From NCBI GenBank assembly GCA_032358255.1, contig JAULBX010020077.1:1-64000 (forward strand): a stretch of DNA of 64,000 bases, written 5' to 3'. The stretch is from Heterotrichella gracilis. Lineage: Eukaryota > Sar > Xanthophyceae > Tribonematales > Xanthonemataceae. Positions 26,288 through 39,684 of this stretch are shown in pieces. Below the pieces are notes generated by a model. It made no database searches, had not been told where the DNA came from, and saw only the letters and a list, made by a program, of their open reading frames with translations. Position numbers and translations under genes: made by a program. Position 1 is the stretch's first letter, and each line of letters begins with the position of its first letter.

Positions 26288-29200
26288 TCACAGTGGATTG
26301 CTCTGGATGGAGAGACGCGGCTCCCTGTCATCGGCCGCCGCTGCTGTGGCTGCCGCAGCCGCTGTGTGTATGGCCAGCGCATCCAGTGCACTCAATGTGC
26401 GCTTGTCCCGTGAGCTGCTGGGCTGTGCTGGGCCACCTGAACCTGATGCCTTTTGCTGCTCCAGTTCAGCCTGTGGGCAAGCATACACCAGCTTTAAAAA
26501 AAAGAAAATGAGAATAAAGTTCAAAATCCGTTGCTGATTTTAGGTAGTTGCATGCATTCCAGCACACCAGAGATTGAGCAAATAAAAGCAAATCTATTGC
26601 TGTGCGCATGATAGTTGTGCATTTCAGGCAGGCCAGCAGGGCAGTGCTGGCAGTGGTATGCCTTTGTGCCATGATGGCTGGAGTCTTCACCACCAATGAG
26701 AACAATCAGAAGGAGCAACAGATTACCGGGCACAACTGGACTGCATTAAATCGTTAAAGCAACCATCTACCATGTTAGATGGTGCATTGTGTCAGTGCCA
26801 GGGCATTTAATGATCTGCCGATGGTACTGGACCGCATGTATCTAGCTGGTATCAGAGCGCAAAAACCCACCTGCTTGGCAAAGAAGGATTCAAAGCCCGG
26901 GTGGTCAAAGCTGTAGCCTGTGTGCTTCCGGCGCGCATACAGCTCGGTCATGGTCCGTGTGGACAGCTGTGGGGAGGCGGGCTGAGGGGCGGTGGTTGGC
27001 AATTGCAAGGCTGACTTTGCTTTTGCCGCGGCCTGGTAGGCAGGCCCTGGCTGTGGGACCACTTTGGTGCTCAACCTGCACAAAACAAAGTACATAAATA
27101 GAGTAAACTACGATAGAACGCGTCCACGCATGGACGCTAGTACTATGGAAACATTTTTAGTTTTATTTGCTGGAATTGTATTTTAGGTTCTGGCATTAGA
27201 GCATTGACCATGCATGGCACTGGCTGCTAGCCACTGATTAGTCAATTGTGAGGTGCCGCAAAGGTAACATCGCCACGTGTCATATCCCTTTTTATATGGA
27301 GATGAAGATATGTTCCTGGCACATTTCTAGGAGAGCAGCAAACTGTGATCAATGCGGCTGTCCAACCCACCTTGTCTTGGCACCGGCGTACGACACGTAT
27401 GCATCTATGCTCTCCAGGTCAGCGGACTGCCGCCGCAGCTGCCAGTTGCGCAGCTTGCCCCCCTGCCTGGTGCTCATCTTCACAAACTCCATCTCCTGGA
27501 CCAGCTGGTAATCCTGTGGACATAAAATAAATGGTGACATACACGCAGTTATGTCAGCTTGCCAGGAATTGCCATGAATTTTTCAACGCATGAACGGCCA
27601 GCTTGCCAGAAATACCAGGAGGACGGCCAGAGTATCATGCTGAGCCGGTCCCGCACCAGCATCCGGCACTCAACTCTGTCTTGGCATTGCTCAAATCATG
27701 TTGGTTAGTAACATATTAGCGGCAATAAAATACGCACTCCTTGACCATAAAATTGAGTCCAAGAGTATAGCAGAGTGCGTGAAAAATACGAACGTCATGA
27801 GTGTGACGGGCATATGTGCATGACGCCACTGCTGCTGCGTGCACCTTTAGCCTAACCCCTAAGAAGAAATCCATGGCATGTAGCCACTGCTGCTGGCCTG
27901 AATTTAAACCCTAAACCCTAAACCGGAGTGTGTGGCATGTAGCCACTGCTGCTGAATGCATCCCAACTCGCGCATGCATGTGCACATGGCTGTAGATATC
28001 ATTTATTAGCCATGTTGGTATTCAACCTCCACTTCAGCAATTGCAACCCTACCTGTGGCCAGAAGTAGCGCTGCGCAATAGAGTAGATGATGTCAGGCAG
28101 CATGCAGCCAGCAATGCCCAGGGCCAGGCAGAGGTAGAATGAGGGCACCACCACCAGCTGGTAAATCACAAAGTGCACCTGGTGCTGGCCCAGAATCTGA
28201 GGGGGCAGCACGTTGTAGATGAAGATGTAGATGAAGTAGAGCAGGATGCTGCCAAAGGTGACCAGCACGTGCCACTTGGTGATGTTGTAGCACATCATGA
28301 GGAGGCGCGTGCTGACCTGCAGGAAGTAGAAATAAAGAGGTAGATAAATGCGCATGGTGCTGAGTGCAAGTGACCCATGGTGCAAGGCTTCAGACCAGAA
28401 TTGATACTCAGAGACTTTTTCAACTATAGGATAGGGGTCTTGAACTTTTGTGCTATATGCTGTGAGCAGGCAACAAGATGATGCAGGGTTATATAAGTAA
28501 ATACCCATTGATGGTTCAGCAGTTTGCTTTGTGCACCGTTTGCTGGTGCCCTGCCCTGCATCCTTACTGTTAAGATGACCAGGGTGTATGAAACGGTCGA
28601 GATCGCCCAATGCCCCAGCATGACGCCGCTTGCTGTCGCCCCGGTGGGACCCAGCGTCAGGATTGGCACCCAGAAGCACACCACGCTCTGCCAGATGGCT
28701 GTGACCACCCAGGCGCTCAGGTACTTGACGTTGAACAGCTCGTTCTTCTGGCCCCGGTGGTACAGGTGTGGGATGTTCTTGCCTCCTTCCTGTAGTGTGG
28801 GGAACGATGCCATGTGATTGCAGGCACAAATTCACTTGCCAAAAGGGCCTGGGAGCAAGCGACCTTGGACATGCTTTGATATAAAAGATCACAGCCAGTT
28901 ACGTTATCAGGCCATAGACATTGTTTAGCAAGCAGCACCTCATGTATGATACATGATTATACCCTATAGGTAGGGCTGTCAATAATGATCACATCTTGAT
29001 GACATGGCATACAGAGGATCAGGTCATTGCATTTACAGAATGAGTGGCGTGCCTTTGAAATATCCTGGTCCAGTAGGCCCACCACAATCACAGGAAGGGA
29101 CGTAAAGAACAGGTTGAAGAACGTCTGGTACCAGTCGTCATAGAACCGCTGCCCACTGTAAGCAGCATACAGGTTGAACCAGAACTGGGTCAACGTGTAC

Positions 29201-32200
29201 ACAATGTTCTTGTAGAAGAAATACCTGCAGACCAAGGGGTGAGGTATGTTATTCCCGATTGACACGTTCAGTGCAGTTCACTCCAGTCCAGTACCCGCTC
29301 ACAATCCATCAATGATCAATGATGTGCGCACATCATGGAGCATGAGTTCAAACCGTTGGCATAGCAACATGCTTTGCACCAAAACACACCAGCAACAGCA
29401 GCAACAAATAGCCAATCAGTGGGTGATTGCACATCAAATCCAGAAGTTGTATACCATAGACGGGCAACTGTGCTCTGTACTTACGAGATGACACGGCAGA
29501 TGCGCACGTAGGACCACCGGCCATGCACAAAGAGGAGGTCATTCAGGAACTGGAACCGAGCAATGGCAAAATCTGCCGCCATTGTTGCTTGCATGCCCTC
29601 CTGCCCACTGATGCCCACACCTGCACCCACCACGCGCAGCGCCATGTGTCAGATCTGTTCGATTTTAAGCATGTCCCAGAGCATCAGTGGTACTTCAACC
29701 TGAAAGGGTTTTGTCCTTCAATCGTAATACAGGTTTTAATTTAATTCAGAAATTTAATTTATTAAATGTAATCATAGTGCAGCTGTGATCCACTGCCCAC
29801 CTATATGTGCTGCCTGGATCATGGATACATCATTGGCCCCATCCCCGATCGCCAGCGTCACTTTCTTGGCGCCGTCCCTCACAAGCTTGGCCACCAGCGC
29901 CTTCTGCAGGGGCGAAACCCTGCAGCATATCGCATAAATAAACAAACAAACTACGCTCCTCATCTCAAGTATGATGGCATTGGTTGAGGAAGAGACAGGG
30001 TGAGAGAGAGCCAGCCTGAAGCTGGTCATTCCCTCGCGCGTCCCTACTATTCCCTCGCGTGTCCCTACAATTCACTCACGTGTCCCTACTATTCCTTCAC
30101 GTGTCCCTATTATTCCCTCGCGTGTCCGTACCTGCAGCATATCACTGTCTTGCACATCAGCCCCAGCTTCAGCAGGTGCTCCTTGCAGCTTGGCTCCAGG
30201 GCCACGCTCAGCGCCTTGCCATCAATGATCAGGGAGAAGTCAGCGGGGCGCGGCTCCCGCTGGGTAGACTCGGCGTATGCCAGGGCTTTTTGGAGCTGGA
30301 GCATGACCTGCATGATGAAAACATGTAAATACGTATAAAAATAAGTAAATAAATAAATATCTACGCGGCCGCGGCCTATGCATGACCTGCAGTGTACACA
30401 AGGAATGTGTCAGGTGTGCCCAACAAAATTGGTTGCAGCCAATTTGTGCTGGCGTTTAGATTGACTGATGCATGCGTTAGCATGGAGTATTGCATGCGTC
30501 AGCGACAACCCCGATGCCTCCGCCAGAGCAACTGAAACACTTGTGCATGCCGCGGCATTGCAGCGACTGGTGCATGCCATGTGGCAATTGCAATCTGGGT
30601 GGCTGCTGTGCCCATCTGGCAACAACAAAATCTATGCTGCATTTCATGTTACAGTGACTTTCGCATGAAATGCCTGGCATGACAGGGCACATCCATCTGT
30701 TCGCAGCTGCTCCTCCACAACGCAAAATTGGTTTTGGGTTTTTGGCTTAGGGTTTTGCATGCAAGGGCACATACATCTCTGCGCAGCTGCTCCTCCGCGA
30801 CCGCATAGTTGGCTGTTTCATCCTTCTCCATGGTTTCCGAGGTGATGACCAGCTTGACCTGCTCGTTGGTCAGCAGGCTGCAAGCGTAGCCAATGTTGAC
30901 AGCGGTCTCCACCTTGTCCCCGGTCAGGACCCACAGCTTGATGTTGGCCTTCCTGAGCCGCTCAATGCACTGTGGGACACCCTGCAATGAACACCACAAC
31001 AGCTGTTACGCAGGGTTACTCAGGGCATTTGAAGCGTGCTGCATTGCAGTGACCTTCCTGCGCAATACAAGCATGACACTGAGCATTGCCTGGGGAAGAT
31101 CTTTTAGTGCAATTGTGATCAAATGTGCTCGTCGCAATTCAGCCCAGTTCTTGAAAGTACTGTGGCTCCTATATGAGAGAACCAGGCACAGTGCTCACCT
31201 CTTGGAGTTTGTCCTCAATTGCAGTGGCACCCAACAGGAACATATTGCTTTCAATCAATTCAGCAGCAGCATCCAGTTTCTTGTGCCTGTCAATCATGTC
31301 CACCCTTGCAGCATTGTACAGCTCCATCCACTTCTGCAGCTCATTTTCCCCAATTTCCCTGCAGGACAACATTTGAAACAAAGTGGGTTTTTGCATGATC
31401 ACGGTATGATAGCACCAATCTACTAGAACAATGCTCATTCTCCCCGATTTCCCTGCAGGATCACATGTGTGTAAAGATTGCAATTAAAATTCACCACACT
31501 GGGTGAAACTGTTGGCACGACTTAGGGTTTTAGGGTTTAGGGTTTATGATAGCACCACTTTACCAGCAGCACGCTGATTTACTTCTGCTCGTTTCAAAGC
31601 CACAGTAAATTGCACTGACCAAGGATGCTTGCATCATTGCCCATTATGAGTAGATTATTCACAAATGCATGTGTGATTGTTCAAGAGATACACCTCATTG
31701 AGCTGGCAACCACGCACCGGCATGCCACATTGGCAACATTCCAATCACGTGCACAGGGTTGATGCCAAGTTTCAGCATTTGGAGTTTACCTGTACGCCAT
31801 GCACAGGGTCCTCAGCCCGTTGTTCCCAAACTCTTCCAGGTGGTGCTGGGTGGGGGCCAGAAAGCCTTTGCCTTCCTCGGACAGCCGCTCAAATATCACC
31901 ACATCCGCCCCCTGCACATAGCAGTCACATAGTCTTAGTGAAGTTGTCATACGGGTACACATGACCATTTTATCACTAAATATTACTAAAAAAGGGGGCC
32001 CCTGCACATGGCACTCGTAGGGCCTTAGTAACCTAATTAGGTTAACCAAACAGGTTCACGCCAGCGTTAAAAACGATGGCCAACACAATGTTGCTAGTCT
32101 CAACGCTCGCGAGTGGTTCTACAATTGAGATAAAAGAAAACAATTCAAACATTTGCAGTGCAGAGTCATTTGGTCAGCATCATGCACAAAGAGTCATATT

Positions 32201-35200
32201 CTGTGCATGTCAGTACTGCTACAGGTGCACGCTGGCATTGTTTACCTTGCAGTACAGAAAAACCCTGCCATCTGATTGCCTGACAAGTATGCTTTGGCGC
32301 CGCCTAACGGAGTTGAACTCCAGGATTGCCAGGATCTCGTACTCCATCTCCATGTTCGCGCCGCTGGGCAGCTTTTCCCGCACAATGATGCTGTTGGGAG
32401 TGCGTCTGCAGAAGAAGAAGCCAAACACCTTTGCCGCGACCACCAACGCATTCTCATCAGGTGAAGCCGCCTGCAAAACACAAAGAAATTGCTCGGTTTA
32501 AGTTTGCCTGTCCCAGCAGGTCTACCACCAAGACCTTGCAGATCCATTGCAAGGGAAGAAATCATGCCTGCTAATGCAACCTGTAGATGCAGCGTGCATC
32601 AGTACCTGATACTGGATGGTTTTGGGATCAGCTTCTCCTTCAGGTACCACTGTGTGGCAGATGGCCATGAGCTTGAAGAACTCCTTGATGTACTCTGCGT
32701 TTGCTTCCTCGTACCACAAGCCAGACAAAAGGCGCCTGAACACGCATGTTGACAGTCAGCTGGCAGCTAGACGCACATGATGCTAAGGAATGTGAAACAA
32801 TGAACGATTGCTCCGCCATTGCAGAGATGGTATAAGCAGTGCCAGGACAGGGCTGGTTGGCGCAATGCATGCAGGACATACTGCTGATCTGGCTGTATCA
32901 CTGGAATGCATTAAGTAAGCAACTAATATTGATTGCTTTTGCAGTGCAATGCAGCACCCATCCTTGTTGTCATTTCTTATAAATTCGATACATATGTGAT
33001 TTCAAAAAAGATTTCACACCTGTCGTCAAAGTTGAAACCAGCCTCTTTCACTGCATCAAAGGAACGGGCCTCCTCCTTCAATTTGATGTTGCTCTTTGCT
33101 GCAATGTTCTTCTGGATCTCGGTGATGCCACGCCCATATTTCTCTCCTGCAATGCTGCACTTAAAGAACTCCATGATATTGCATGTCAGTGTCCCTGAAG
33201 GAGCAAATCGGAAAATTTCAGCAAAAATAAAAATAAAATGCTAGTGCATGATTTTGTTGTTTGGCAACATTGTGGCCAATTGCAAGCGCTAGCCTATGTG
33301 GCTCTATATATATTTAATTATTTTGCAGTGCGACTGGTGTACAGATCGAGGAATGGCATGTGTGGACACAGTGGCCTGCCTGCCACCTCAAAGTGGATCC
33401 ATGTAGTGCAAACCCAAGAAGGGCAGCGCGTGACTGCCATTGAGGAGGAAGGCATGAAAAGTATGTTGGAGTGCCATCAATGGCAATCTTACCTGTTTTG
33501 TCTGTGAAAATGAACTCTATTTGTCCAAGTTCTTCATTCAGGTTGGAGGTCCTTGCCAAAGCTGGAGTGTCACTTTCTCTATGGTACATGTTGACGTCGC
33601 AGTTGATGAACTGGGTCGCTTGCAGATACTTGATGATTTCGATGGAGACATACAGCGATATTGGGATGAGCGTGCTGTAGAGCGTAAGGAGTGTCAAGAA
33701 GTCAAGTCCACCGACCAGGGTTCTGCGTGAGGGGTCGAAGAGGCTGCGGGTGGTCTTGCTCTCATACACAGACCCCAGGTTCAGGTACCAGTGATTCTGC
33801 AAATGGAAGCCATGCAGTCAGTATGGCTCAGCCTGTGAATCCAATGCCAGCAGGGAACCTAATTGCCAGCTATTTATTGTGAAACCAAGATGTATTACAA
33901 TTTATATAATACACGATCATAAACATAATATATAGATAAAGATACTTTCAGTGCTGCTCAAAGCATGGCCACTGTGGGTTCCTCCCCTCTCACCTTATTC
34001 ACCCACATCGCACTCCCAATGCCGCCAACCAGGCAGATGCAGCAAAGCATGAAGAACATGAACAGGATGAGGTAGTCTAGGCGCTTTTCCAGCATGCTGC
34101 GCTTGGATGGTGCAGCCATGGAATTCATCATGACCTTGCTCTGGTGCCCAGTAAATATCACTAGGCCATACACATACGGGGTGTTCCGCAGCATGCAGCC
34201 ACGCAGCAGCACCTGCGTGCACGCACCACGTGAGCTATGGATGGTACAAACCGCATCACATGTGCTTGGTATCTGGACATTGAATCGATGGGTTTTTGAA
34301 ATTATTGCATGCAACAGTTGCAACCGACACCTAACATTGTGCCGTTTGTGATCACTGTGCATATCACTCTCATGGATCAAACGCTGAGCTGGTGTGAACT
34401 GCGGACCAGTCAGCAGACAACAAAGAAGAGGGGCACGGTAGCCATTGCAGGCACATATTCAGTATCACGAGAGCTCACCTGATTGGTGGTCAACGGAAGC
34501 TTCTTTCCACGAAACACCATGTTGCCAAGGAACGTGTAGAGAGAGTTGTTGGGCTGCTCACACTCTAGGTGCAGATCAAGTTCTCCAACTTGTTCCTGCA
34601 CATGACAGTGTTGATGGCTTATAAACCGGGAACAAAAATAATCATTGTTGTGATTGGAAATGCAGCATGAGGCGGTAGACACTGCAGGTGTTATCCACTG
34701 ACACTGGGGATAGTCCGTAAGCACAGTTTGGCTGGTGTTTACAGGCCTAATATCTGGCAAGTGCTTGGTGTTTGCAGCGTGCAAAGCGTCACAGCAACCG
34801 TCAAGGCTATAGACTGGACAGGTTTGTCTGGACACAGAATGCACCTGCGCCTTCAAAACACTGGTACAGTGGCGCAATTCTGTTGCGCAGGTTTGGTCCA
34901 CTGTGTGGCTGGCAAGCTAAGCTTGATTGAAACTTACCGCTGTGTTGTAGTCCCATGTTTCGGCAACAGCCTTCTTGATTTTCAGGTTGGTTTCACCGTC
35001 AAGGTTCATGGTATCTATGTAGCAGACGCCTTCGGGGTTGCCACTGCTCAATAGCAGGATGTCAGCCGGGAAATACTTCCTGTCATCCACCTACATTCCC
35101 AGCCAAAACGTCAGCCACCATTCTCCAGCAGAAAGTACATCTGAGCACTGGATGAGTAAGTCAGCTGTGACCAAAGCCTCACTCACTTTCACAATGTCCC

Positions 35201-36398
35201 CAACAGCCACAGCCCGCCACTGTGTGTGCACCAGCTTGCCATCACGCACCACCTCCACAAGGCTTGCGTTGATCTGCGGGGAGGCATTGTATATTGTAAG
35301 ATGGGCGACAAAGAAACCCTTGACAGAATTTAACAGGAAACGATCCACCAGACTCTGGCACATCCTAAACAGTGGCAATATGCTCAGTGGGAAGGGGCCT
35401 AGCCTCAATCCTCGATGTGGCACACATAGTTTCAAGCCGAATCGTTGCCATCAGCAGAGCGTTACCTCCGCATCCTTTCGCTTCCTCTTGTTGTCTTCAA
35501 AGGCCTCCTTCAGCAGTGAGACGGCCAGCACAAACACAAGCGGCGCCACATTTGTGATTGGTTGCACAGGGCTGCAGGCGTGCACAACCTTGAGCAAGGG
35601 CGTAGTGCATGACAAGGGAAGTGCCACAAGTGAATGACAAGGGCAATCTGTGGCGAGCAGGTGGCGAGGTGTGCCGGGTTTGAACACACTGTTGCTGGTG
35701 CAGTGCAGTGCTGATGAGACTGTGCCTGCAACTGTTCTGTTTGCAGGATCACCTGCTAAACAGGCAAGATAACTTACCTGACTGGCGTCAAGGAGAGGAC
35801 TGCAATGACCAAAAAGTACAAGTTGGCAACTCGTCTGAACTGCTCGTACAAGCCCTGAGGAGAAACGTTTTGAGTCAAGGCTCAAGGCAGGATCAGCTGT
35901 CAGCAGTGCCTGCCCAGTTGCAACCAGTGTAGTGTCCTGCACGGTCTACTTTTGGAACTCTGAACTCTGAACCCCAGTCTGGTACCAATGGTGACGCCAA
36001 TGTGACTCACTTAGGCCTGCCACCTTCATACCCGAACAGCAAACCACTCGCACAGATATTCTAGTTCCATAAGTTATGGACCAAAGGGTTGCAGCGATAC
36101 CTTGGGGAGAAAGGACCACCAGGTGTACTTCGTAGTCCGGACGCTGTTCCCCTGCAATATACATAATCTCGGTTTGTTCGCGTTGCCCACCCGAAACGGA
36201 TTGCAGCTTCGCACACTTAGACACAATTGAGCAAAACCCAACTATTGGCCTGCATAGTGCTGGCTTCACTGCCCTTGTTCAGCCCTTGCAAGAGACCCTC
36301 CGTCCTCCGCTCAGCACTGCCCACATCGGACCTACCGTGTACTTGAATGGAGCGTTGGCACTGGCATTGTTAGCGTATACTATTCTGTAGGCAGGCAT
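26288..36398 (-). CDS. P4-type ATPase (phospholipid flippase)
   Basis: Twenty-four exons on the minus strand: 36336-36398, 36101-36151, 35778-35854, 35466-35571, 35187-35273, 34938-35090, 34479-34595, 33994-34212, 33493-33796, 33020-33194, 32606-32735, 32246-32470, 31790-31911, 31199-31358, 30775-30981, 30132-30307, 29801-29919, 29485-29620, 29053-29224, 28568-28789, 28053-28316, 27371-27513, 26871-27075 and 26288-26470. Total 3816 nt, 1271 aa. Signatures: DGETN in the actuator domain (~159-163), the P4-specific PISL in TM4, phosphorylation site DKTGTLT (D390), [12 protein letters not shown], and the hinge [20 protein letters not shown], followed by six C-terminal membrane segments and an Ala/Gln/Ser-rich tail. 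P4-ATPases move aminophospholipids to the cytosolic leaflet, usually with a CDC50 subunit. Intron 19 needs a GC donor (AAAG|GCACGC) to keep the domain length and phase. Confidence 0.95.
30034..30130. repeat. 21-bp minisatellite in a flippase intron
   Basis: About five imperfect copies of a 21-base unit (CGTGTCCCTACTATTCCCTCG and variants) lie in intron 16, ending at the donor of exon 16. It is the only clear minisatellite in this otherwise repeat-poor gene. Confidence 0.85.
30690..30730 (-). repeat. Echo of flippase exon 15 end
   Basis: GGGCACATCCATCTGTTCGC then AGCTGCTCCTCCACAACGCA copies the end of exon 15 with its donor (30766-30805: GGGCACATACATCTCTGCGC). A TTTTGGCTTAGGGTTTTG linker separates original and copy. 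Confidence 0.85.
31436..31466 (-). repeat. Echo of flippase exon 14 start
   Basis: TCATTCTCCCCGATTTCCCT plus GCAGGATC repeats the acceptor and first bases of exon 14 (31341-31366: TCATTTTCCCCAATTTCCCT). On the gene strand it lies upstream, in intron 13, with an intact CTGCAG acceptor, so it is a possible competing splice site. Confidence 0.85.
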
Positions 36399-37314
36399 CT
36401 TGTCTAAAACTCGATCCAGGAGTGCTTGTGGGTGAGATGCCCTTGTTTGGGTTGGCACTGCGCACTGGAGTCGAAAAACTTGTCGTCCGCCAGTTGCGCT
36501 GTCAATGTGGTGCGTCTGAACCTGCGCTGTATTAGCCGATACAACTGATATTGAGTGCTGCTCAGACCATGAAGCACCCTGTTTGCCCCGTAAAGGCGCA
36601 GCTGTCAAGGGCGCACATGGCCTGTGTTGAAAGATTGCTTACGGCATGTCGCTGCCCACATTGACCTCCCTGCCATCCAAGCCCGCACCACAGCAAGGAA
36701 CAGAAATTATATCGCAATGTTCTGACAAAAAATTCCTTTCAAATAAGTTGCTACCCTCCAACAACAAACGGCGCCAATCTGCCCTGAACAAATTTATCTC
36801 GAATGCCATGCTTGACTTGCAGCGTGGCTACTAGCGAGGCGCTTGACACGAACCCACGTTCCAAAACGCACAAATGAAACTTCTTGACGCCTTTCGGTGC
36901 TCGTCAACGGGGTTTAGCTTGCGTCTGCTTGTTTTGGTTGTCAAAGTGTCCTCACCGTGAAGCCTCATGCAATGCTGACGTCCGATGTGACGATCGCAAG
37001 ATTTTTACCCAGCAAACGGGGAGGTCACAAAATTGTCCGAATTCGGATCGCCTCCTCAGGAGCCTCCTGCACTTTTTCCTGCGACCACAACCTTCGTCAG
37101 CACGGGCACAAAACCGCATACAATAGCCCGGCCGTTAGAGTTTGCAAAAGCGGGCACCCAACATTGTCCTCCTTCTCACTATTTTTTGTGTGGTTGGTTG
37201 GCCGGCAGCAGCGGTATTGTGCCCGGGGCGACTAGGGTATCCCACGACCCAAGATATTAGTGGCTGATGCTCACTTTGCATTTGTAGCCGCTTTGGAGGT
37301 TACCTTTCGCACAG
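36399..37314. promoter_or_regulatory. Divergent promoter region, flippase / HY5-like bZIP
   Basis: The 916-bp spacer contains both promoters. ACGT-core elements of the type bound by plant bZIP factors are present: TGACGTCC near 36975 (containing the palindrome GACGTC), TGTGACGATC just after, and CCACGTTCC near 36851. Binding is inferred from core sequences only. Confidence 0.45.
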
Positions 37315-38283
37315 ATGGACCCGTACCTGTCCTTTGACAACTTGTTGAACAACTTCAACCCCATACTGACAGTCGGCGACGCCGTGGTGCCCGGGCTTGG
37401 CTTCAACCCATCGTCACATCACGGTGGCAACCTCAGCCTCGTGCAGACGCCTCGCATGCAGAACCAGTACAAGCCAGCAGACTTGGGTTTCTACGGGGAG
37501 TTTGCAGGTATGTCGCGGTCAGCGTGGCTTTCCTGCGTGGGTGCCCTTTTTCATTAGAGGCGAAAGTGACTTAAAGGATTCGGAAGCTTTCCTGACTCAT
37601 CGACTGGCACCCAATTCCTTCGCAGGCTCCCATGGTATGAATGGTATGGCGCCCACTTCGAGTGCACCAGGGCAGCAGATTCAAACGGGGTTTGTGGTCC
37701 CACAAGCCCCCAACGCAGCCTTGCGCAAGGTGGCCCTGACATCCGCACAGCAGTCTGAGCTGGAGATTGCCAGGAAGAGGGCGATGAAGGCCGCTGCTGG
37801 CCGGCGGGCAAACCTCAAGCGCAGCGCACCTGTGGTGGAGGCAGACAACGATGACATCAGCAGCGACATGCTGTCTGCCGAGGACAAGCTGCTGGGCGTG
37901 GAGGACATCGAGGGGCGCCTTGCTACCGTCACTGACGAGAAAGAGTCCAAGCGCCTGAAGAGGTGGGTTTTGTCACGTTGGGGTTGCTTGTGCCCAGGTG
38001 TCTTGCTGTATACACCAAAAGCCCCTGGCAGGTGTCTAAGACAACGTGGTGTCCTTGCCTCAGGTTGCTGCGCAACAGGGTGTCAGCTCAGCAGGCTCGC
38101 GAGCGCAAGAAGAACTATGTCAACACCCTGGAGGGGATTTCTAAGGAGCAGAACCAGAAGATATCTCAGCTGGAGCACAGGGTGAAGACTGTGGAGAGGG
38201 AGAACTTCATGCTGCGCCAAGTGATCAGCACCATGAAGGCCGCCAGCGCTGGCGATGGCACCGTGCCCTCTGGCCTGCACTAG
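37315..38283 (+). CDS. HY5: HY5-like bZIP transcription factor
   Basis: Three exons, 37315-37507, 37626-37962 and 38064-38283 (249 aa). The basic region ESKRLKRLLRNRVSAQQARE (about residues 171-190) followed by RKK is the HY5/HYH subtype signature. It is followed by a leucine-zipper helix (LEGISKEQNQKISQLEHRV then ENFMLRQVI). The N-terminal half is rich in Ser, Pro, Gln and Asn, with an acidic patch DNDDISSDMLSAED. In plants HY5 binds ACGT elements and promotes light-responsive transcription; COP1 targets it through a VP motif in an acidic context. I do not see an evident VPE/VPD motif here, so control by COP1 is uncertain. The exon 2/3 junction falls inside the basic region. The introns are short and free of exon echoes. 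Confidence 0.88.
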
Positions 38284-39684
38284 ATTGTTTTGGAGCTCAG
38301 CACTGGTCCATCCTGTACTTTAGGTCTTCTTTCTGATTTTGGAGTAGGGGTCAAGGGTGTCCGTTTGCTTTGTACTGTTTTCCCTTGCTGCCCAAGCTTT
38401 GAAACCTTTTGACACTTGTCGTTGCTGTACCTGGGTGCCGCGAGGAAGTCAGCCAATTTTTGCAACCACTGTGTTGTGCAGCGGCACCCAGAGCAAGGCT
38501 ACCCTGTGGATGTGATTGCTGACAGTACGGTTGGTTTATGAACTTGCTTCTGCACTGCTTATCAGCATTTCTGTTAGGATCACGAAAGTCTTGGCACCGC
38601 AATTTAGTCCTTGGGGTTGGGAACGTTGGGTTGGGGGATTGGAGGGAGTTAGGGGACACCCATATTATCATGAAAAAAGAAAGGGACGCAACGTGTGAGT
38701 CAGGGGGCACAAGCGCAAGTCAGAAGACTCGCATCAGGGGCACTCGGGCCAGAACGGCCGGGTTGGCACTGGTCAACTGCAGCACGGATGGAAGATGTTA
38801 CGAGGGTTTAGGGTATCCATTGCCGTACAGGGACACAAGATTGGCGTACACTGTTGAATGTCCATTCCTGGTTGTCCAAGCTGCTGTGTGCTATGCTGTG
38901 TGCACCTGTAATTTTGGTGAATGAACCCACAGTGGCAGCGCCAGCGATTAGATTTTTATGGGCGTCTGGTTGCAGTAGGGTTTGAAGGGGCACCACTGTA
39001 TGCGGCCGTGCAAGTTACTAGGGTTCCCTGGAACTTGAGGGTCATCCTATATCGACCGTACCCCCTTCTGTAACCTTTGCCACCTGTCCATCCTCCTGTC
39101 ATCGTGTGTCGATTCAGTGCTGTTGTTGTTGTGCAAGGCTCCTGGCCCACTTGACCAAGGGCCGTTGGCTGTTCACCACAAATCACAGAGGCCTATCAGG
39201 TGTAAACCACAGAAGTCTAGGCAAGTGTGGGTGCTTGCATAGGACTCCCGTTGACATGCGGGTGTGCTTGCAGTTGGGCACCATGCCGCAGGTGGGCGGC
39301 GAGTGCGCAAGTTGAAGATAAAAGTACGACAATTACTGCATTACAAGACCTTGCAAGGTCACTGCACTTTCGGCGTGTTCTTGAGTTTCAACCCCTGGAC
39401 CCCAAAGGTAACACTTCAGGCTGCGTGTCCCCACAGCTGTGACCCTTCCTGATACTGCTGCCTATCGTTTGCCACCAAAGCAAGCAACCCCAAACGTTGC
39501 TATCCATTGTAACACTGCCATCACAAAAGCGCTCCCACTATAAACAAAAGAAAGAATCCCTATCCTAAGCTAAGCCCAACAGAGCAACCTAAAGCACTTG
39601 CAGCTGTGCTGCACACCACACTGCCAGATCAAGATCAGTCCCAAAGCCCTGACAAACACACCCAACTATCGTGCGGCTCCTTCC
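38284..39684. other. Convergent spacer with no recognised gene
   Basis: This 1.4-kb stretch lies between the bZIP stop and the profilin stop. It should contain both 3' UTRs. No conserved coding segment, tRNA or repeat array was found. A single TTTAGGGTA motif occurs near 38807. Confidence 0.55.
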
